Numbered from the stretch's first letter, positions 33,752 through 43,699 are shown. The stretch is 64,000 nt of DNA from Streptosporangium album (GCF_014203795.1 NZ_JACHJU010000001.1:2356001-2420000), one strand, 5' to 3'. Numbers and translations: made by a program. The notes: generated by a model not told the origin, from the sequence alone.

Positions 33752-35545
33752 ATGAGACCGACCGATCTCCCCAAGCCGCTGCGGACGGGAGGACTGGCGC
33801 TGGCCGCCCTTGTCCTGGTGGGCGCGGGCGTCCTCTACACGCTTGACGACGGCCCGTCCTCGGCGCCCCGGGTGGAGCTCGCCTCCGCCAAGCGGGGAAC
33901 GGTGACGGCCGAGGTGTCCGCGGCGGGCAACACGGTGGACGACGGCACCCGCGAGCTCGCCTTCGGCGGGTCGGGCACGGTCACGAAGGTCTACGTCCGG
34001 GCCGGGGACAAGGTCGGCAAGGGCGACGTGCTGGCCAGGATCGACTCCGCACCCGCGCGCGAGCGCCACGCCGCGGCCGTGGCACGGCTGTCGGCGGCCC
34101 GGGAGGCGCTGGACGGAGCCGAGACCGCGGCGACGGCACAGCCCCAGCCACAGGCTCAGACTCGGAGCCAGACGCAGACGCAGACCCAGGACCGGACGTC
34201 GAGCGACTCCGCCCGGCAGGCGGCCTGCGAGCCCACGGCACGCCCCACCGGCACGCCCAGCCCGGACGGCACGCCCCGGCCGACGGGGAGGCCCGGACCG
34301 GACGGCACGCCCGGGCCGACGGGGACGGCCGGTCCGGCCCGCACGCCCACGCCGGCCGGATCGGAGCAGCCGGTGGCGGTGGTCCCGGCCGGATACTTCC
34401 CGGCATCGGTACGGACGTCGGCACCGACGCCCACACCGACGTCAACGCCCGCGCCGGTGCCGACGGCCACCGGCGACTCTCCCGAACCCGCTCCGACGGT
34501 GACCGTCACGGTCACGGCGACCCCCACGGTCACCGTGACCACCACGGCCACGGCCACGGTCACCGTGACCGCCACGCCGAGCACGGGCCGCCCGCCCACG
34601 AGCGCGGAGCCCACCAGGCCCGGCCCGGCGCCCAGCCTGTCGACGCAGCCGAGCGCGCACCCTGTGCCCACCTCGTCGGCCAGACCCACCGCGACCGGGA
34701 CCGCGAAACCCCGCCCGACCTCGGAACCGACCGTCGGCCGGACTCCCGGCCCGCAGTCCACCGCCTGCCCGGGGCAGACCGGCCAGACTAAGCCCGGCAC
34801 CACCGGGCAGACCGGGCAGTCTGGGCAGACCAAGACCGGCGCCACCGGCCAGACCGGCACCACCGGGCAGACCGGCGGCACCGGCGGGCAGCGGACGCTC
34901 AGCGTGGAGCAGGCCGAGGCCGACGTGAAGCGGGCGGAGGCCGACCTGACGGACGCCCGCGAGGAGCTGGCGGGTGTGCGGATCGTCGCTCCGGCGGACG
35001 GCACCGTCCTGTCGGTGGCCGGAACCGTCGGTGACAGCGTGGGCGCCGACGCGTTCCTCACCCTTGGAGATCTCGACGAGCTCCAGGTGGAGGCACTGGT
35101 CACCGAGTCGGACGTGGGCAAGCTGAAGCCGGGGCAGCCGGCGGCGATCACCCTGGCCACCGGGGAGGGCAAGAAGTACACCGGGACGGTGACCCGTGTC
35201 GCGCCCACGGCGACCGCCACCGGGCAGCTGGTGAGATACGGGGTCACGGTCGCGTTCGACAAGGCTCCGGCGGACCTCCTGGTCGGCCAGACCGCCACCG
35301 TCAGCGTGACGGTGGCCGAGTCGGAGCAGGCGCTCTACCTCCCGGCCCAGGCCGTGCGGTCCGGGGCCGGCGGGGCCTCGACGGTCACCGTCCAGGGCGG
35401 CGCCGAACGCGTCGTGAAGACCGGGGTCCGCAGCGACCAGTACGTCGAGATCCTCTCGGGGCTGGGAGAGAACGACCGGGTGGTGCTCCCCGGCGGCACG
35501 GCCACCGGAGGGTTCCCCGACGGTAGCTGGCCGGGAGGCCTCTGA
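33752..35545 (+). CDS. HlyD-type adaptor with a very long Pro/Thr/Gln-rich insert
   Basis: The 597-residue protein has an anchor helix (about 12-30), a first lipoyl half 'VRAGDKVGKGDVLARIDS', the start of the hairpin (about 100-126), then 254 residues of low-complexity sequence (127-380), and only afterwards the return helix 'EQAEADVKRAEADLTDAREE', the second lipoyl half ('VRIVAPADGTVLSVAG') and the beta-barrel. The insert sits at the tip of the coiled-coil hairpin. An AGGA precedes the ATG. It has no ATPase or permease next to it on its own strand and may share the divergent exporter or replace its adaptor. Confidence 0.85.
   Translation: MRPTDLPKPLRTGGLALAALVLVGAGVLYTLDDGPSSAPRVELASAKRGTVTAEVSAAGNTVDDGTRELAFGGSGTVTKVYVRAGDKVGKGDVLARIDSAPARERHAAAVARLSAAREALDGAETAATAQPQPQAQTRSQTQTQTQDRTSSDSARQAACEPTARPTGTPSPDGTPRPTGRPGPDGTPGPTGTAGPARTPTPAGSEQPVAVVPAGYFPASVRTSAPTPTPTSTPAPVPTATGDSPEPAPTVTVTVTATPTVTVTTTATATVTVTATPSTGRPPTSAEPTRPGPAPSLSTQPSAHPVPTSSARPTATGTAKPRPTSEPTVGRTPGPQSTACPGQTGQTKPGTTGQTGQSGQTKTGATGQTGTTGQTGGTGGQRTLSVEQAEADVKRAEADLTDAREELAGVRIVAPADGTVLSVAGTVGDSVGADAFLTLGDLDELQVEALVTESDVGKLKPGQPAAITLATGEGKKYTGTVTRVAPTATATGQLVRYGVTVAFDKAPADLLVGQTATVSVTVAESEQALYLPAQAVRSGAGGASTVTVQGGAERVVKTGVRSDQYVEILSGLGENDRVVLPGGTATGGFPDGSWPGGL
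34130..34891 (+). repeat. Low-complexity coding repeats in the adaptor hairpin
   Basis: The insert has three zones: Gln/Thr repeats (TQTQTQ), Pro-Thr/Gly motifs with DGTP units and TVTVTVTAT-type alternation, and a final GQTGQTG/KTGATGQTG array. It is encoded by GC-rich DNA with many short direct repeats. Confidence 0.85.
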
Positions 35546-35585
35546 GCCGGGCCGCGCCCGGAGGCGGCCCGCGCCCGGAGGCGGC

Positions 35586-35615
35586 CCGGCCACCGGCGTC
35601 CGTGCCGGTGGCCGG
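35586..35615. terminator. Hairpin terminator between convergent adaptor and kinase genes
   Basis: A perfect 12-bp stem (35586-35597 with 35604-35615) with a 6-nt loop. It is preceded by a perfect 17-bp tandem duplication, GCGCCCGGAGGCGGCCC at 35554-35570 and 35571-35587. Confidence 0.75.
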
Positions 35616-35692
35616 AGGAAGCAGGGCCGGGCCCCCACGGTGCGGGGCGGTCGCCGTCGGCGGCCGGGAGGCGTTCACCTCAGGCGACTCCG

Positions 35693-37078
35693 TCAGTCGT
35701 CGTCGGCCAAGGGGAGGGAGACCCGGAACGTCGAGCCCTCACCCGGGCATGACTCCACGGCGACCGTGCCGCCGTGGGCGTCGACGATGGCCGCGACGAT
35801 GGCCAGGCCGAGACCGCTGCCACCGTCCTCCGGCGCGCGGCGGCCACGGGCGGAGTCGACGCGGTAGAAACGCTCGAAGACCCGCTCGCGCTGCTCGGCG
35901 CTGAGGCCCTGTCCCTCGTCGGCCACCTCGATGACCGCCGTGCCGTCCCGGGCGGAGAGCGCCATCCGCACGGGGGTGCCGTCCGGCGTGTGGGTGAGCG
36001 CGTTCGTCATCAGGTTGCCCACGACCTGGCGGAGCCGTACTTCGTCGCCGGAGACGATGAGCGCGGAGCCGTCCACCGAGAGGGTCACCTGGCGGGCGGG
36101 GGCGAGGATGCGGGCGTCGTGAACGGTGTCGGCGGCGATGGCGAGCAGGTCCACCGGGCGCATGGCCATCGGCCGCTGCTGGTCCATCCTGGCGAGCATG
36201 AGCAGGTCGTCGACCAGCAGGCCCATCCTGACCGCCTCGGACCCCATCCGGCGCAGCAGCGGGGCGGCGTCGATGTCGGGCGCCTGCTGGTAGAACTCGG
36301 CGAAGCCGCGGATCGAGGTCAGCGGGGTGCGGAGTTCGTGCGAGGCGTCGGCGACGAACCTGCGCATGCGCTCCTCGGAGCGACGGGCCGAGGCCTCCGA
36401 CTCCGACCGGGCCTGGAAGGCGGTCTCGATCTGGGCGAGCATGCCGTTCAGCGACTGGCCGAGGCGGCCGACCTCGGTGCGCGGGTCGGCGTCGGGGACG
36501 CGGCGGCTCAGGTCTCCGGCGGCGATGGCCTGGGCGGTGCGCTCGATCTCCTCCAGCGGGCGCAGGCTCCGCCGTATGATCACCACCCCCGTCCCGGCGA
36601 GCACCAGCATCAGCCCGCCGCCGCCGAGCAGCTCCACCAGCGCGAGCTGCCCGACGATCTGCCGGACCTCGGACATGTCCACTGCCGTGACGAGGGTTCT
36701 CCCCTTCTCCAGGGGGGTGATGTGGATCCGCCACTCACCGCTGTCGAACGTCCCGGGTCCCTGGCCTGCGGGCACCTGCGGAAGGGGCTTGTCCTCCACG
36801 TCGGCGCCGCTGAACTCAAGGGTGGTCCCGCCTCTGGCGTCGCGGAACTCCACCCGGGTGTCGGCCGGGAGCGGCTTGCCGACCAGCATGGCCGCTCCGC
36901 GGTTCAGCCGCCGCACCACGTTTTCGGCGGTCAGGTCTATCTGGCTGTCCACACGGTCGATGAGGTAGCCGCGCATGATCGAGACGCTGCCGATGCCGAT
37001 GAGGGTGAGCGCGATGGCCAGCAGGACCAGGATGACCGCGATCAGCCTCACCCGCAGCGGGGTCCCGTTGAGCGTCAC
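35693..37078 (-). CDS. Sensor histidine kinase
   Basis: From the GTG overlapping the regulator stop, 461 residues: two membrane helices (about 9-34 and 146-168) enclosing a 110-residue sensor domain, a HAMP domain (171-222), phospho-acceptor His247 (DASHELRTPL), N box GNLMTNALTH and G box GGSGLGLAIV. The order resembles mycobacterial TcrY-like kinases. It pairs with the regulator upstream and may also phosphorylate the kinase-less paralogue at 28977. Confidence 0.93.
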   Translation of the reverse strand: MTLNGTPLRVRLIAVILVLLAIALTLIGIGSVSIMRGYLIDRVDSQIDLTAENVVRRLNRGAAMLVGKPLPADTRVEFRDARGGTTLEFSGADVEDKPLPQVPAGQGPGTFDSGEWRIHITPLEKGRTLVTAVDMSEVRQIVGQLALVELLGGGGLMLVLAGTGVVIIRRSLRPLEEIERTAQAIAAGDLSRRVPDADPRTEVGRLGQSLNGMLAQIETAFQARSESEASARRSEERMRRFVADASHELRTPLTSIRGFAEFYQQAPDIDAAPLLRRMGSEAVRMGLLVDDLLMLARMDQQRPMAMRPVDLLAIAADTVHDARILAPARQVTLSVDGSALIVSGDEVRLRQVVGNLMTNALTHTPDGTPVRMALSARDGTAVIEVADEGQGLSAEQRERVFERFYRVDSARGRRAPEDGGSGLGLAIVAAIVDAHGGTVAVESCPGEGSTFRVSLPLADDD

Positions 37079-37797
37079 GGGGCGGGGGGGAGGCGCAGGA
37101 CGTAGCCGACCCCGCGCAGGGTGTGGATCAGCCGGGGGTCGACGTTGTCGATCTTCCGGCGGAGGACGGAGACATAGGACTCCACGATCCCGACATCGCC
37201 CCGGAAGTCGTAGTCCCACACGTGGTCGAGGATCTGCGCCTTGGACAGCACCCGTCCGGCGTTCGCCATGAAGTAGCGCAGGAGCTTGAACTCCGTCGGC
37301 GACAGCGCCACGGCCCTGCCCCTGCGCCACACCTCGTGGCTCTCCTCGTCGAGCTCGATGTCGGCGAAGGTCAGCCGGGGCGGACGCGCGAACAGGTCTC
37401 CCGAACCGGTACGGCGCAGCACGGCCCGGATCCGGGCGACGACCTCCTCCAGGCTGAACGGCTTGGTCACGTAGTCGTCCCCGCCGACCGTCAGCCCCCG
37501 GATCTTGTCCTCGACGGCGTCGCGCGCGGTGAGGAAGACCACGGGCGTGTCGGTGCCGCCGCCGCGCAGGCGCCGCACGACGTCGAACCCGTCCATGTCG
37601 GGCAGCATCACGTCGAGGACGATGAGGTCGGGGCGGTGGCGCTGAACCGCGGCGACGGCGTCGGTCCCGTTGCCCGCCGTGTTCACCCCGAACCCGGCGA
37701 ACCGCAGGCTCGCGGCCAGGAGCTCGAGGATGTTGGGCTCGTCCTCGACGATCAGCAAGCTGGCTTCAGGTGCGTCGGTCACGGATTTTATCTTCAC
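37075..37797 (-). CDS. OmpR/PhoB-family response regulator
   Basis: The 240-residue protein has receiver acidic residues ED at 18-19, phospho-acceptor Asp62 (LDVMLPDMDG), Lys of 'DDYVTKPF', and a winged-helix domain. It overlaps the kinase start by GTGA. GTG 37797 is taken as start; GTG 37782 is possible. The lhgO stop is only 20 bp upstream on the same strand, so there is little room for an independent promoter. Confidence 0.93.
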   Translation of the reverse strand: MKIKSVTDAPEASLLIVEDEPNILELLAASLRFAGFGVNTAGNGTDAVAAVQRHRPDLIVLDVMLPDMDGFDVVRRLRGGGTDTPVVFLTARDAVEDKIRGLTVGGDDYVTKPFSLEEVVARIRAVLRRTGSGDLFARPPRLTFADIELDEESHEVWRRGRAVALSPTEFKLLRYFMANAGRVLSKAQILDHVWDYDFRGDVGIVESYVSVLRRKIDNVDPRLIHTLRGVGYVLRLPPAP

Positions 37798-37817
37798 TCG
37801 CCCACATGAAAAAGCAG

Positions 37818-39008
37818 TTAAATGGTCAGCCTCGAGGCTAACCCCACAATATGCCTGGCAATGGCCAGACTGGAGGTCGCGGCCGGTGAGGGGGCGTTCC
37901 GCACCAGGACGACCCGGCCGTGCACGTCGATCGCGAAGTCGTCGAGCATGCTCCCGTCCCTGGCCACGGCCTGGGCCCGGACGCCACCGGCCGTCCTGAC
38001 GAGGTCGGCCCTGGTGAGCGCGGGCACGTAGCGGCGAGCGGCGGCCAGGAAATGCCCCTTCGCCATCGAACCCAGCACCTCCCGCACCCCGGTCCGCCAG
38101 TGCGTGGCGGCCAGCCGCCGGGTGCCCTCCCAGGCCAGGACCCGGCGCAGGTCGGTGAGATCGATATCACCCCACGAGTAGCCCTCCAGAGCCAGGGCCA
38201 TGACCGCGTTGGGGCCGACCAGCACCTCGCCGTCGATCCTGCGGGTCAGGTGGACGCCGAGGAACGGGTAACGGGGGTCGGGCACCGGGTAGATCAGCCC
38301 GCGGACCAGGTCCTTCGCCGTGCCGGCCAGCGCGTAGTACTCACCGCGGAAGGGGACGATCCGCACGTCGCCGGCGGCTCCGGCCATCCGGGCGACGTTG
38401 TCGGTGCCCAGCCCGGCGCAGACGATCAGCCGGTCGAACCTCAGCTTCCGCTGCCCGGCCAGCACCTCCACCCCGCCCGCGGTCTCCCGCAGAGCGCGAA
38501 CCGGGTGGGAGAGCAGCACCGAGCCGCCCGTCTCCTGCACGTCCCGGGCCAGGCGGCGGGCGACGGCGGGGAAGTCGGCGATCGCGGTGTGCGGGGAGTG
38601 CACGGCGGCCACCCCTACCGTGTGCGGTTCGATCTCGCGCAGCGCCAGCGCGTCCAGCTCGGCGATGCCGGGGACCCCGTTGGCGCGGGCACGGTCGGCG
38701 ATCCTCCGCAGCCCCGGCCGCTCGGCCGAGGTGGAGGCGACGACGAGCTTGCCGACCTCCTCGTAGGGGATGCGGTGCTCCGCGCAGTATTGCCTGAGCA
38801 TCGCCACCCCCTCGCGGCAGAGCCGGGCTTTGAGCGATCCCGGCTGGTAGTAGATTCCCGCGTGGACGACCCCGCTGTTGTGACCGGTCTGGTGGGCCCC
38901 GACACGAGCCTCCTTGTCGAGGACGGTCACCGTGGCACCACGGGTCCGCGCCACCTCTCTGGCCACCGCCAGACCCACGATTCCCGCTCCGACGATCCCG
39001 ATGTCCAC
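37818..39008 (-). CDS. lhgO: L-2-hydroxyglutarate oxidase
   Basis: The 396-residue FAD enzyme has the dinucleotide motif GIVGAGIVGLAVAR at 4-17 and the family hallmark 'GAHQTGHNSGVVHAGIYYQP' at 37-56, with the substrate-binding region 'FRGEYYAL' later. It oxidises L-2-hydroxyglutarate to 2-oxoglutarate, a metabolite-repair step, passing electrons to the membrane. It lies just before the regulator/kinase pair on the same strand, without an obvious functional link. Confidence 0.9.
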   Translation of the reverse strand: MDIGIVGAGIVGLAVAREVARTRGATVTVLDKEARVGAHQTGHNSGVVHAGIYYQPGSLKARLCREGVAMLRQYCAEHRIPYEEVGKLVVASTSAERPGLRRIADRARANGVPGIAELDALALREIEPHTVGVAAVHSPHTAIADFPAVARRLARDVQETGGSVLLSHPVRALRETAGGVEVLAGQRKLRFDRLIVCAGLGTDNVARMAGAAGDVRIVPFRGEYYALAGTAKDLVRGLIYPVPDPRYPFLGVHLTRRIDGEVLVGPNAVMALALEGYSWGDIDLTDLRRVLAWEGTRRLAATHWRTGVREVLGSMAKGHFLAAARRYVPALTRADLVRTAGGVRAQAVARDGSMLDDFAIDVHGRVVLVRNAPSPAATSSLAIARHIVGLASRLTI

Positions 39009-39109
39009 GGCGTGACTCTACCGGCCGACCCGCCGCCCTTCCCAGGGGCGAACGGCCGTTTTCGGGCGATACGGCACGCGGAGCCGATGATCACCAGGTG
39101 AGGGGAGGG

Positions 39110-42100
39110 TCAGCGCATCCGGCCGAAGGCCGCGCGCAGGCGGCGCACCTCCCTCAGCCGTGCCTCGTAGGTCGCGCCGACCACGAGGAGGAGCAGCCCA
39201 CCGGCCGCCATCGGCACCCATCGCGGCACGGCCACGGCGAGCTGCGCGATCCACGGGGCCAGCTCGTGCAGGGCGACGACGGCCAGGGTGAGCCCGCCGA
39301 GGAGCACGGGGGCCTGGAGCCGGAAACGCGCCCCGGCCAGCAGCACGGTCAGCGAGGCCGCGCCGAGCAGCAGCGGTCGGCCCCAGCCGGTGTCACCGAG
39401 CATCGCGATCATGCTCGGGAGCAGGCTGGAGGCGAGGCCGCCCCCGTAGGAGACCCAGGAGGAGGTCTCCCGGTTCCTGGCCCGCCACCAGCCGAACACC
39501 AGCAGGACCAGCGAGAACGGCACCGTGTAGGCCTCGACGACCGTGATGTCGGAGGCGAGCAGCCGTAACCAGGAGGCCGCCAGCAGGAAGCCCGTCCCCA
39601 CGTATCCCGCCCACCGCCGGTCGGCGCGGAGCGCCGTACCGGCCATCAGCACGCCGACGACCGCGCAGGCCAGCCCGGCCAGCGGCAGATCGGCGGCGCC
39701 GAGCGGCAGGCCGGCCGCGGCCAGGGCGTACCCGGCCGTCTCCACGCCGATCGCGGGCGTCGCGCTCCCGAACCTGCCCGCCACGGCCGCGGCCAGGCAG
39801 GCGACGGCGAGCACGCCGAACGCCGCATGCCGTACCGGCAGGTCAAGCGCCACCCCTGCGGCGAAGGCCTCGCCCCCGGCGAGCAGCGTCGCCAGCCCCG
39901 CCCCGGCGACCCGTACGGCCCGCGCCCGCCCGTACAGCGCGACCGTTCCCGCGGTGACCGCCACGAGCGGCAGCACGATGAGGGTGGCGGGTCTGCTCAT
40001 GAGCGCCCAGGAGACCGCGGCCGAAGCCGTGCACAGCGCCACCGCGCCGCCCACCATCCCGTTGGTACGGCTCCGCGCGGCCGTCCACGCGGGCGGCACC
40101 AGACCCGCGACGAACAGCCCCACCTCCAGCCCGTACGGCCACGCGACCGAGACGGGCAGGGCCGTCAGCACCACCGGCCAGGCCACCAGCCCCGCGCTGA
40201 GCGCGCCTCCGCGCCCGGCGGCCTGCCAGGAGACCAGCACAGCCGTGACCGCGACGAGAGTCGTGACCACGATGAGGAGGGGATGGTGGTCGACGGGGGT
40301 CCCCAGGGCCGTCCACGGCGAGGTGAGGGGGCGGTAGAACCTGGTGATCCGGGCGAGATCGCCGCACACGGAGAGCAGCGCGAGCCCGGCGAGCACGGCC
40401 CCCAGCACGAGCCCGGTCAGCCGCCGCGGATCATCGGCTCCGCCTCCGGCGGCCTCCCCGACGGCGGACGTCCCGGCGGTGGGCCGGTGACGCAGGGCGA
40501 GGAGCCCGGCGAGCAGGGCGCCGACGGCCAGGGCCGGCGACAGCCCTCCGGCCACCGGCTGCCATCCTGTCCCGGTGGCGACCGCCCAGATCAGGCCGGT
40601 CGCCGACAGCACCGCCATCGCCAGCGCGGCCGAGGCCGCCTGCGGCACCCGGGCGGTGAAGGCGGCCAGGCCGCACGCGACCAGCAGGACGGCGAGCGCC
40701 GCGTACGTGGTGCTCCGCTCCGCGAGCGCGACGGCCACGGCCAGCGCGGCGACCGGTCCGGCCAGGGCCGTGAAGGCGCCCGCCCACCAGTACTCTCCGG
40801 CCAGGGTCAGGCCGGCCACCAGCGTGACGGCCAGGATCAGCAGAACCGTGAGGTCCGCCGCGTAGCCCCAGCCGAAGGCGACCGGGGCGACCGCCACCGT
40901 GACCGTGCCGAGGGCCAGGGCGCCGGGCCGCATGGCGGCCCGCCCTTGGTGGGCCGCCACCGCCGAGGCGACCGCCAGCAGCCCCAGCACGACGGCTCCC
41001 TGCGGGAACGGCGTGACCTCCCGGTCACCGGCGAAGCCGTAGGCCCCCGACCAGGCGTCGTCCAGCCGGGCGAACGGCGCGAGCAGCGTGTAGACCGTCA
41101 TGGGCAGAGACGGGAGCGCGGTGAGCACGGCCAGGACTCCCGCGCAGACGGCGCCGGCCGAGCGTGCCCGTGGATCGTTCAGGCCGGGCAGGCGGAGCAC
41201 GACCAGCGCCACCACCAGCGCCGCGACGGTGTACGAGACGATCCGCCAGCCGGATGGGAGAAGCGGCCAGACCGCCGCGGCCAGACCCACGGTCAGCGCG
41301 AACGCTGAGACGGCCGCCAGAACCCCGCGCCAGTCCGGGTCCGTCCGGAGCGCGAGGACGCCGATCGCGGCGAGCACGATCAGCAGAAGCCCGCCGGCCA
41401 CACCGGTGATCAGAGAGTCGGCGCGGAAGAAACCGGCCAGGTCCAGGGAGTCCAGAGACCCGTAACCCACACCCAGCGCCCACACCACGCCGAAACAGAG
41501 CCCCATCGTCGTCCGGACCCCGGTCGCGCGCCACGGCGGAGCCGGGGGGCCGGGGGCGCGCTCCGTTCCCGCGTCGTCCGGCGCCGCCTCACGACCGGCC
41601 GCGTCGCCCGGAATCACCAGGGGTGCATCCGCGCCGGCATCGTCCGGAACCACCTCGCCCCTGTCCGTTCCTCGGCTGCGCACCAGGAGGAGGGCGTCGG
41701 CGGCCGCCGTCACCGCGAGGGCGGCGGTCATCCAGGGGGCGGTCTCTCCCAGCGCGAGCAGCGGGAGCGGCAGCTGGGCGAGCACGATCGCCACCGGCAG
41801 CGGCAGTCTCAGCGGGAGCAGCCGCGAATAGCCCGCCATGACGAGGGCGACGAGGCCGAAGATCAGGGCGGCGTAGTCGGGTCCGGTGAGGTCGGCGGCC
41901 CCGGCCAGGCCGACCCGCCGGGCCGCGTAGCCGTCCAGGAAGAGCAGGGCGACGCCGAGCATCGCGATGGTCTCGGCGGTGGCGGTCAGCCCTCGCCGTA
42001 CCAGGATTCTCGGTGCGGCGAGGGTAAGGCCGGTGATCCCGGCGAGGATCGCGGCCCGCCCGCCGATGCCCAGGTGCCCCCAGCTGACGACCGTGAAGAC

Positions 42101-42508
42101 GACGGCGGCGACGGCCAGCAGCAGGCCGCCGAGGATGAGCAGCACGTTCTGCACGGCCCGGGGGGAGACGTCCCGTCGCGGTGCGGGAGTTCCGGGCTGC
42201 CCGGATGCGGGGACGTCCGGCGGATCCGTTCCGGCCGCTGCCTGCCGTACGGCGGAGTCGGCCACGACGCGGCGGGCCCGTTCCTCCCGGAGCAGGTCGA
42301 GCAGCATCTCGCGCCGGGCCAGGAGCGCCGTCTCCCGCTCCCGCAGCCTGGCCAGGGCTCCGTCGAGCTGCCACAGGTCGACCGCCACGGGTCCCCGCAG
42401 CGGCAACGCACAGCGGGGGCAGCGGTCGTACTCCTGGATGAGGACCGCGCCGCAGTCCGGGCAGTTCACCCCGGCGGACGGACCGGGAGACGCGTTCTGA
42501 TCGGGCAT
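39110..42508 (-). CDS. Giant polytopic membrane protein, SCO7613 C-terminal domain family
   Basis: The 1132-residue protein starts with a zinc ribbon (Cys16, Cys19, Cys30, Cys33) and a charged helix (about 45-85), then about thirty hydrophobic helices to the end, interrupted by an acidic Asp/Ala/Gly loop (about 285-325). This layout is that of actinomycete SCO7613-type proteins, whose function is unknown. The zinc ribbon on a long membrane domain suggests a cytoplasmic protein contact. No transport motif is seen. Confidence 0.85.
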   Translation of the reverse strand: MPDQNASPGPSAGVNCPDCGAVLIQEYDRCPRCALPLRGPVAVDLWQLDGALARLRERETALLARREMLLDLLREERARRVVADSAVRQAAAGTDPPDVPASGQPGTPAPRRDVSPRAVQNVLLILGGLLLAVAAVVFTVVSWGHLGIGGRAAILAGITGLTLAAPRILVRRGLTATAETIAMLGVALLFLDGYAARRVGLAGAADLTGPDYAALIFGLVALVMAGYSRLLPLRLPLPVAIVLAQLPLPLLALGETAPWMTAALAVTAAADALLLVRSRGTDRGEVVPDDAGADAPLVIPGDAAGREAAPDDAGTERAPGPPAPPWRATGVRTTMGLCFGVVWALGVGYGSLDSLDLAGFFRADSLITGVAGGLLLIVLAAIGVLALRTDPDWRGVLAAVSAFALTVGLAAAVWPLLPSGWRIVSYTVAALVVALVVLRLPGLNDPRARSAGAVCAGVLAVLTALPSLPMTVYTLLAPFARLDDAWSGAYGFAGDREVTPFPQGAVVLGLLAVASAVAAHQGRAAMRPGALALGTVTVAVAPVAFGWGYAADLTVLLILAVTLVAGLTLAGEYWWAGAFTALAGPVAALAVAVALAERSTTYAALAVLLVACGLAAFTARVPQAASAALAMAVLSATGLIWAVATGTGWQPVAGGLSPALAVGALLAGLLALRHRPTAGTSAVGEAAGGGADDPRRLTGLVLGAVLAGLALLSVCGDLARITRFYRPLTSPWTALGTPVDHHPLLIVVTTLVAVTAVLVSWQAAGRGGALSAGLVAWPVVLTALPVSVAWPYGLEVGLFVAGLVPPAWTAARSRTNGMVGGAVALCTASAAVSWALMSRPATLIVLPLVAVTAGTVALYGRARAVRVAGAGLATLLAGGEAFAAGVALDLPVRHAAFGVLAVACLAAAVAGRFGSATPAIGVETAGYALAAAGLPLGAADLPLAGLACAVVGVLMAGTALRADRRWAGYVGTGFLLAASWLRLLASDITVVEAYTVPFSLVLLVFGWWRARNRETSSWVSYGGGLASSLLPSMIAMLGDTGWGRPLLLGAASLTVLLAGARFRLQAPVLLGGLTLAVVALHELAPWIAQLAVAVPRWVPMAAGGLLLLVVGATYEARLREVRRLRAAFGRMR

Positions 42509-42652
42509 GCCCTGAAGGATGCCGGACGCGGATTGCCGTTTGGTTGCGGCGATGCTGTCCGGCGACCGCCCGGTACCCCACCTGGGCCGTGCCCCCTTGA
42601 GACCTTCCGCCTCCTGCGGTCGCCCAGGCGGACGGGTTCTGCGGGACAGGGC

Positions 42653-43699
42653 CTAACGCGTACGGCGGGCGATGAGGGTGATGACGCCGGTCGCCGCCGC
42701 CGCGGCCGCCAGCCAGGCGGCCACGGCCAGGTTCGGCACCCCGGCGTCGGCGTCCTCGTCCGCTCTGGAGTCGGACACCAGCGCCGTCCCGCCCTTCTTG
42801 GCGGGCGGCGGTGTGGGCGTGGGCTTGGGCTTGGGCTTGGGCGCCGTCTCCCGGAGGACCTCGGCGGGCAGTGGCACGCGGTAGACCGGGCTGGCGGCTC
42901 CCTCGGTGCCGGTCAGCAGCGCCTTGCCGTCGGCGGTGTAGGCGATCGACTCGGCCTGTTCCAACGGGGGCATCGACACCCGGGCGATCTGCTCCCCCGG
43001 AGCACGGTAGACCGTGGCGGAGAAGTAGGTGCGGATCACGAAACTCGACCCGTCGGGGGCATAAGCGGCGTCGGTGGCCATCATGGGCGCGGCGCCGACC
43101 TTGCGGAGCACGTTGACCTTGTCGGTGCGCAGCCGCTTCGGGGCGGCGTACACCGCCCCGGCGAACTGCTTGGTCACCACGTAGAGCCGCCCGGTGCGGG
43201 GATGGACCATGATGCCCTCGGCGTTGTGCCCGCCGTCCTCGTAGCGGAACCGGTAGCGGACGGCGGGGAGCACCGCGTCCTGCATGGTGGTGGGCTCCGT
43301 CACCTTGTAGACGGAGATGTCGGGCCAGGCCCCGTCGAAGTTGTCGCCGATGTCGCCGAACCAGAGCACTCCCGCGCCGGTCGCCGGATCCCTGGAGGCG
43401 GCCATCGCCTCCCAGTCACGGGCCACCGCCCCCTGGAGGGTGAACCTCGCACGGGTCCGCCCGTTGGGTCCGAGGGCGTAGAAGACCGGCTCGGCCCCAC
43501 TGTCGTTGTGGGTGTAGTAGACGTTCTTGTGCGTCGGCGAGACCGCCAGCCCGCTCGACTCGGTGATGCGGCTGTCCTTGATGGTGAAGAGGGGCGGGTC
43601 GTCGTCGGCCGACGCTCCCGGTCCCGCGAACATCGCCGTCCCGGCCAGCACGGTGACCGCGAGCATGCGAACCACGACATCCCCCGCCCTACTCCCCAT
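42653..43699 (-). CDS. Secreted beta-propeller-like protein with C-terminal membrane anchor
   Basis: From ATG 43699 (GTG 43675 is an alternative with a better ribosome binding site) the 348-residue protein has a signal peptide to about residue 30, a domain with repeated blade-like segments ('ESSGLAVSPTHKNVYYTHND', 'LWFGDIGDN', 'AEGIMVHPRTGRLYVVTK', 'AESIAYTADGKALLTGTEG') and a PKPKPTPTP linker before a terminal membrane helix ending RRTR. It should be cell-surface anchored. Ligand or enzyme activity is not evident. Confidence 0.8.
   Translation of the reverse strand: MGSRAGDVVVRMLAVTVLAGTAMFAGPGASADDDPPLFTIKDSRITESSGLAVSPTHKNVYYTHNDSGAEPVFYALGPNGRTRARFTLQGAVARDWEAMAASRDPATGAGVLWFGDIGDNFDGAWPDISVYKVTEPTTMQDAVLPAVRYRFRYEDGGHNAEGIMVHPRTGRLYVVTKQFAGAVYAAPKRLRTDKVNVLRKVGAAPMMATDAAYAPDGSSFVIRTYFSATVYRAPGEQIARVSMPPLEQAESIAYTADGKALLTGTEGAASPVYRVPLPAEVLRETAPKPKPKPTPTPPPAKKGGTALVSDSRADEDADAGVPNLAVAAWLAAAAAATGVITLIARRTR

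Noticed and set aside
34130-34891. CRISPR-like or minisatellite array
   Set aside because: The repeats are in frame within a conserved adaptor gene and lack regular spacers; they encode low-complexity protein.
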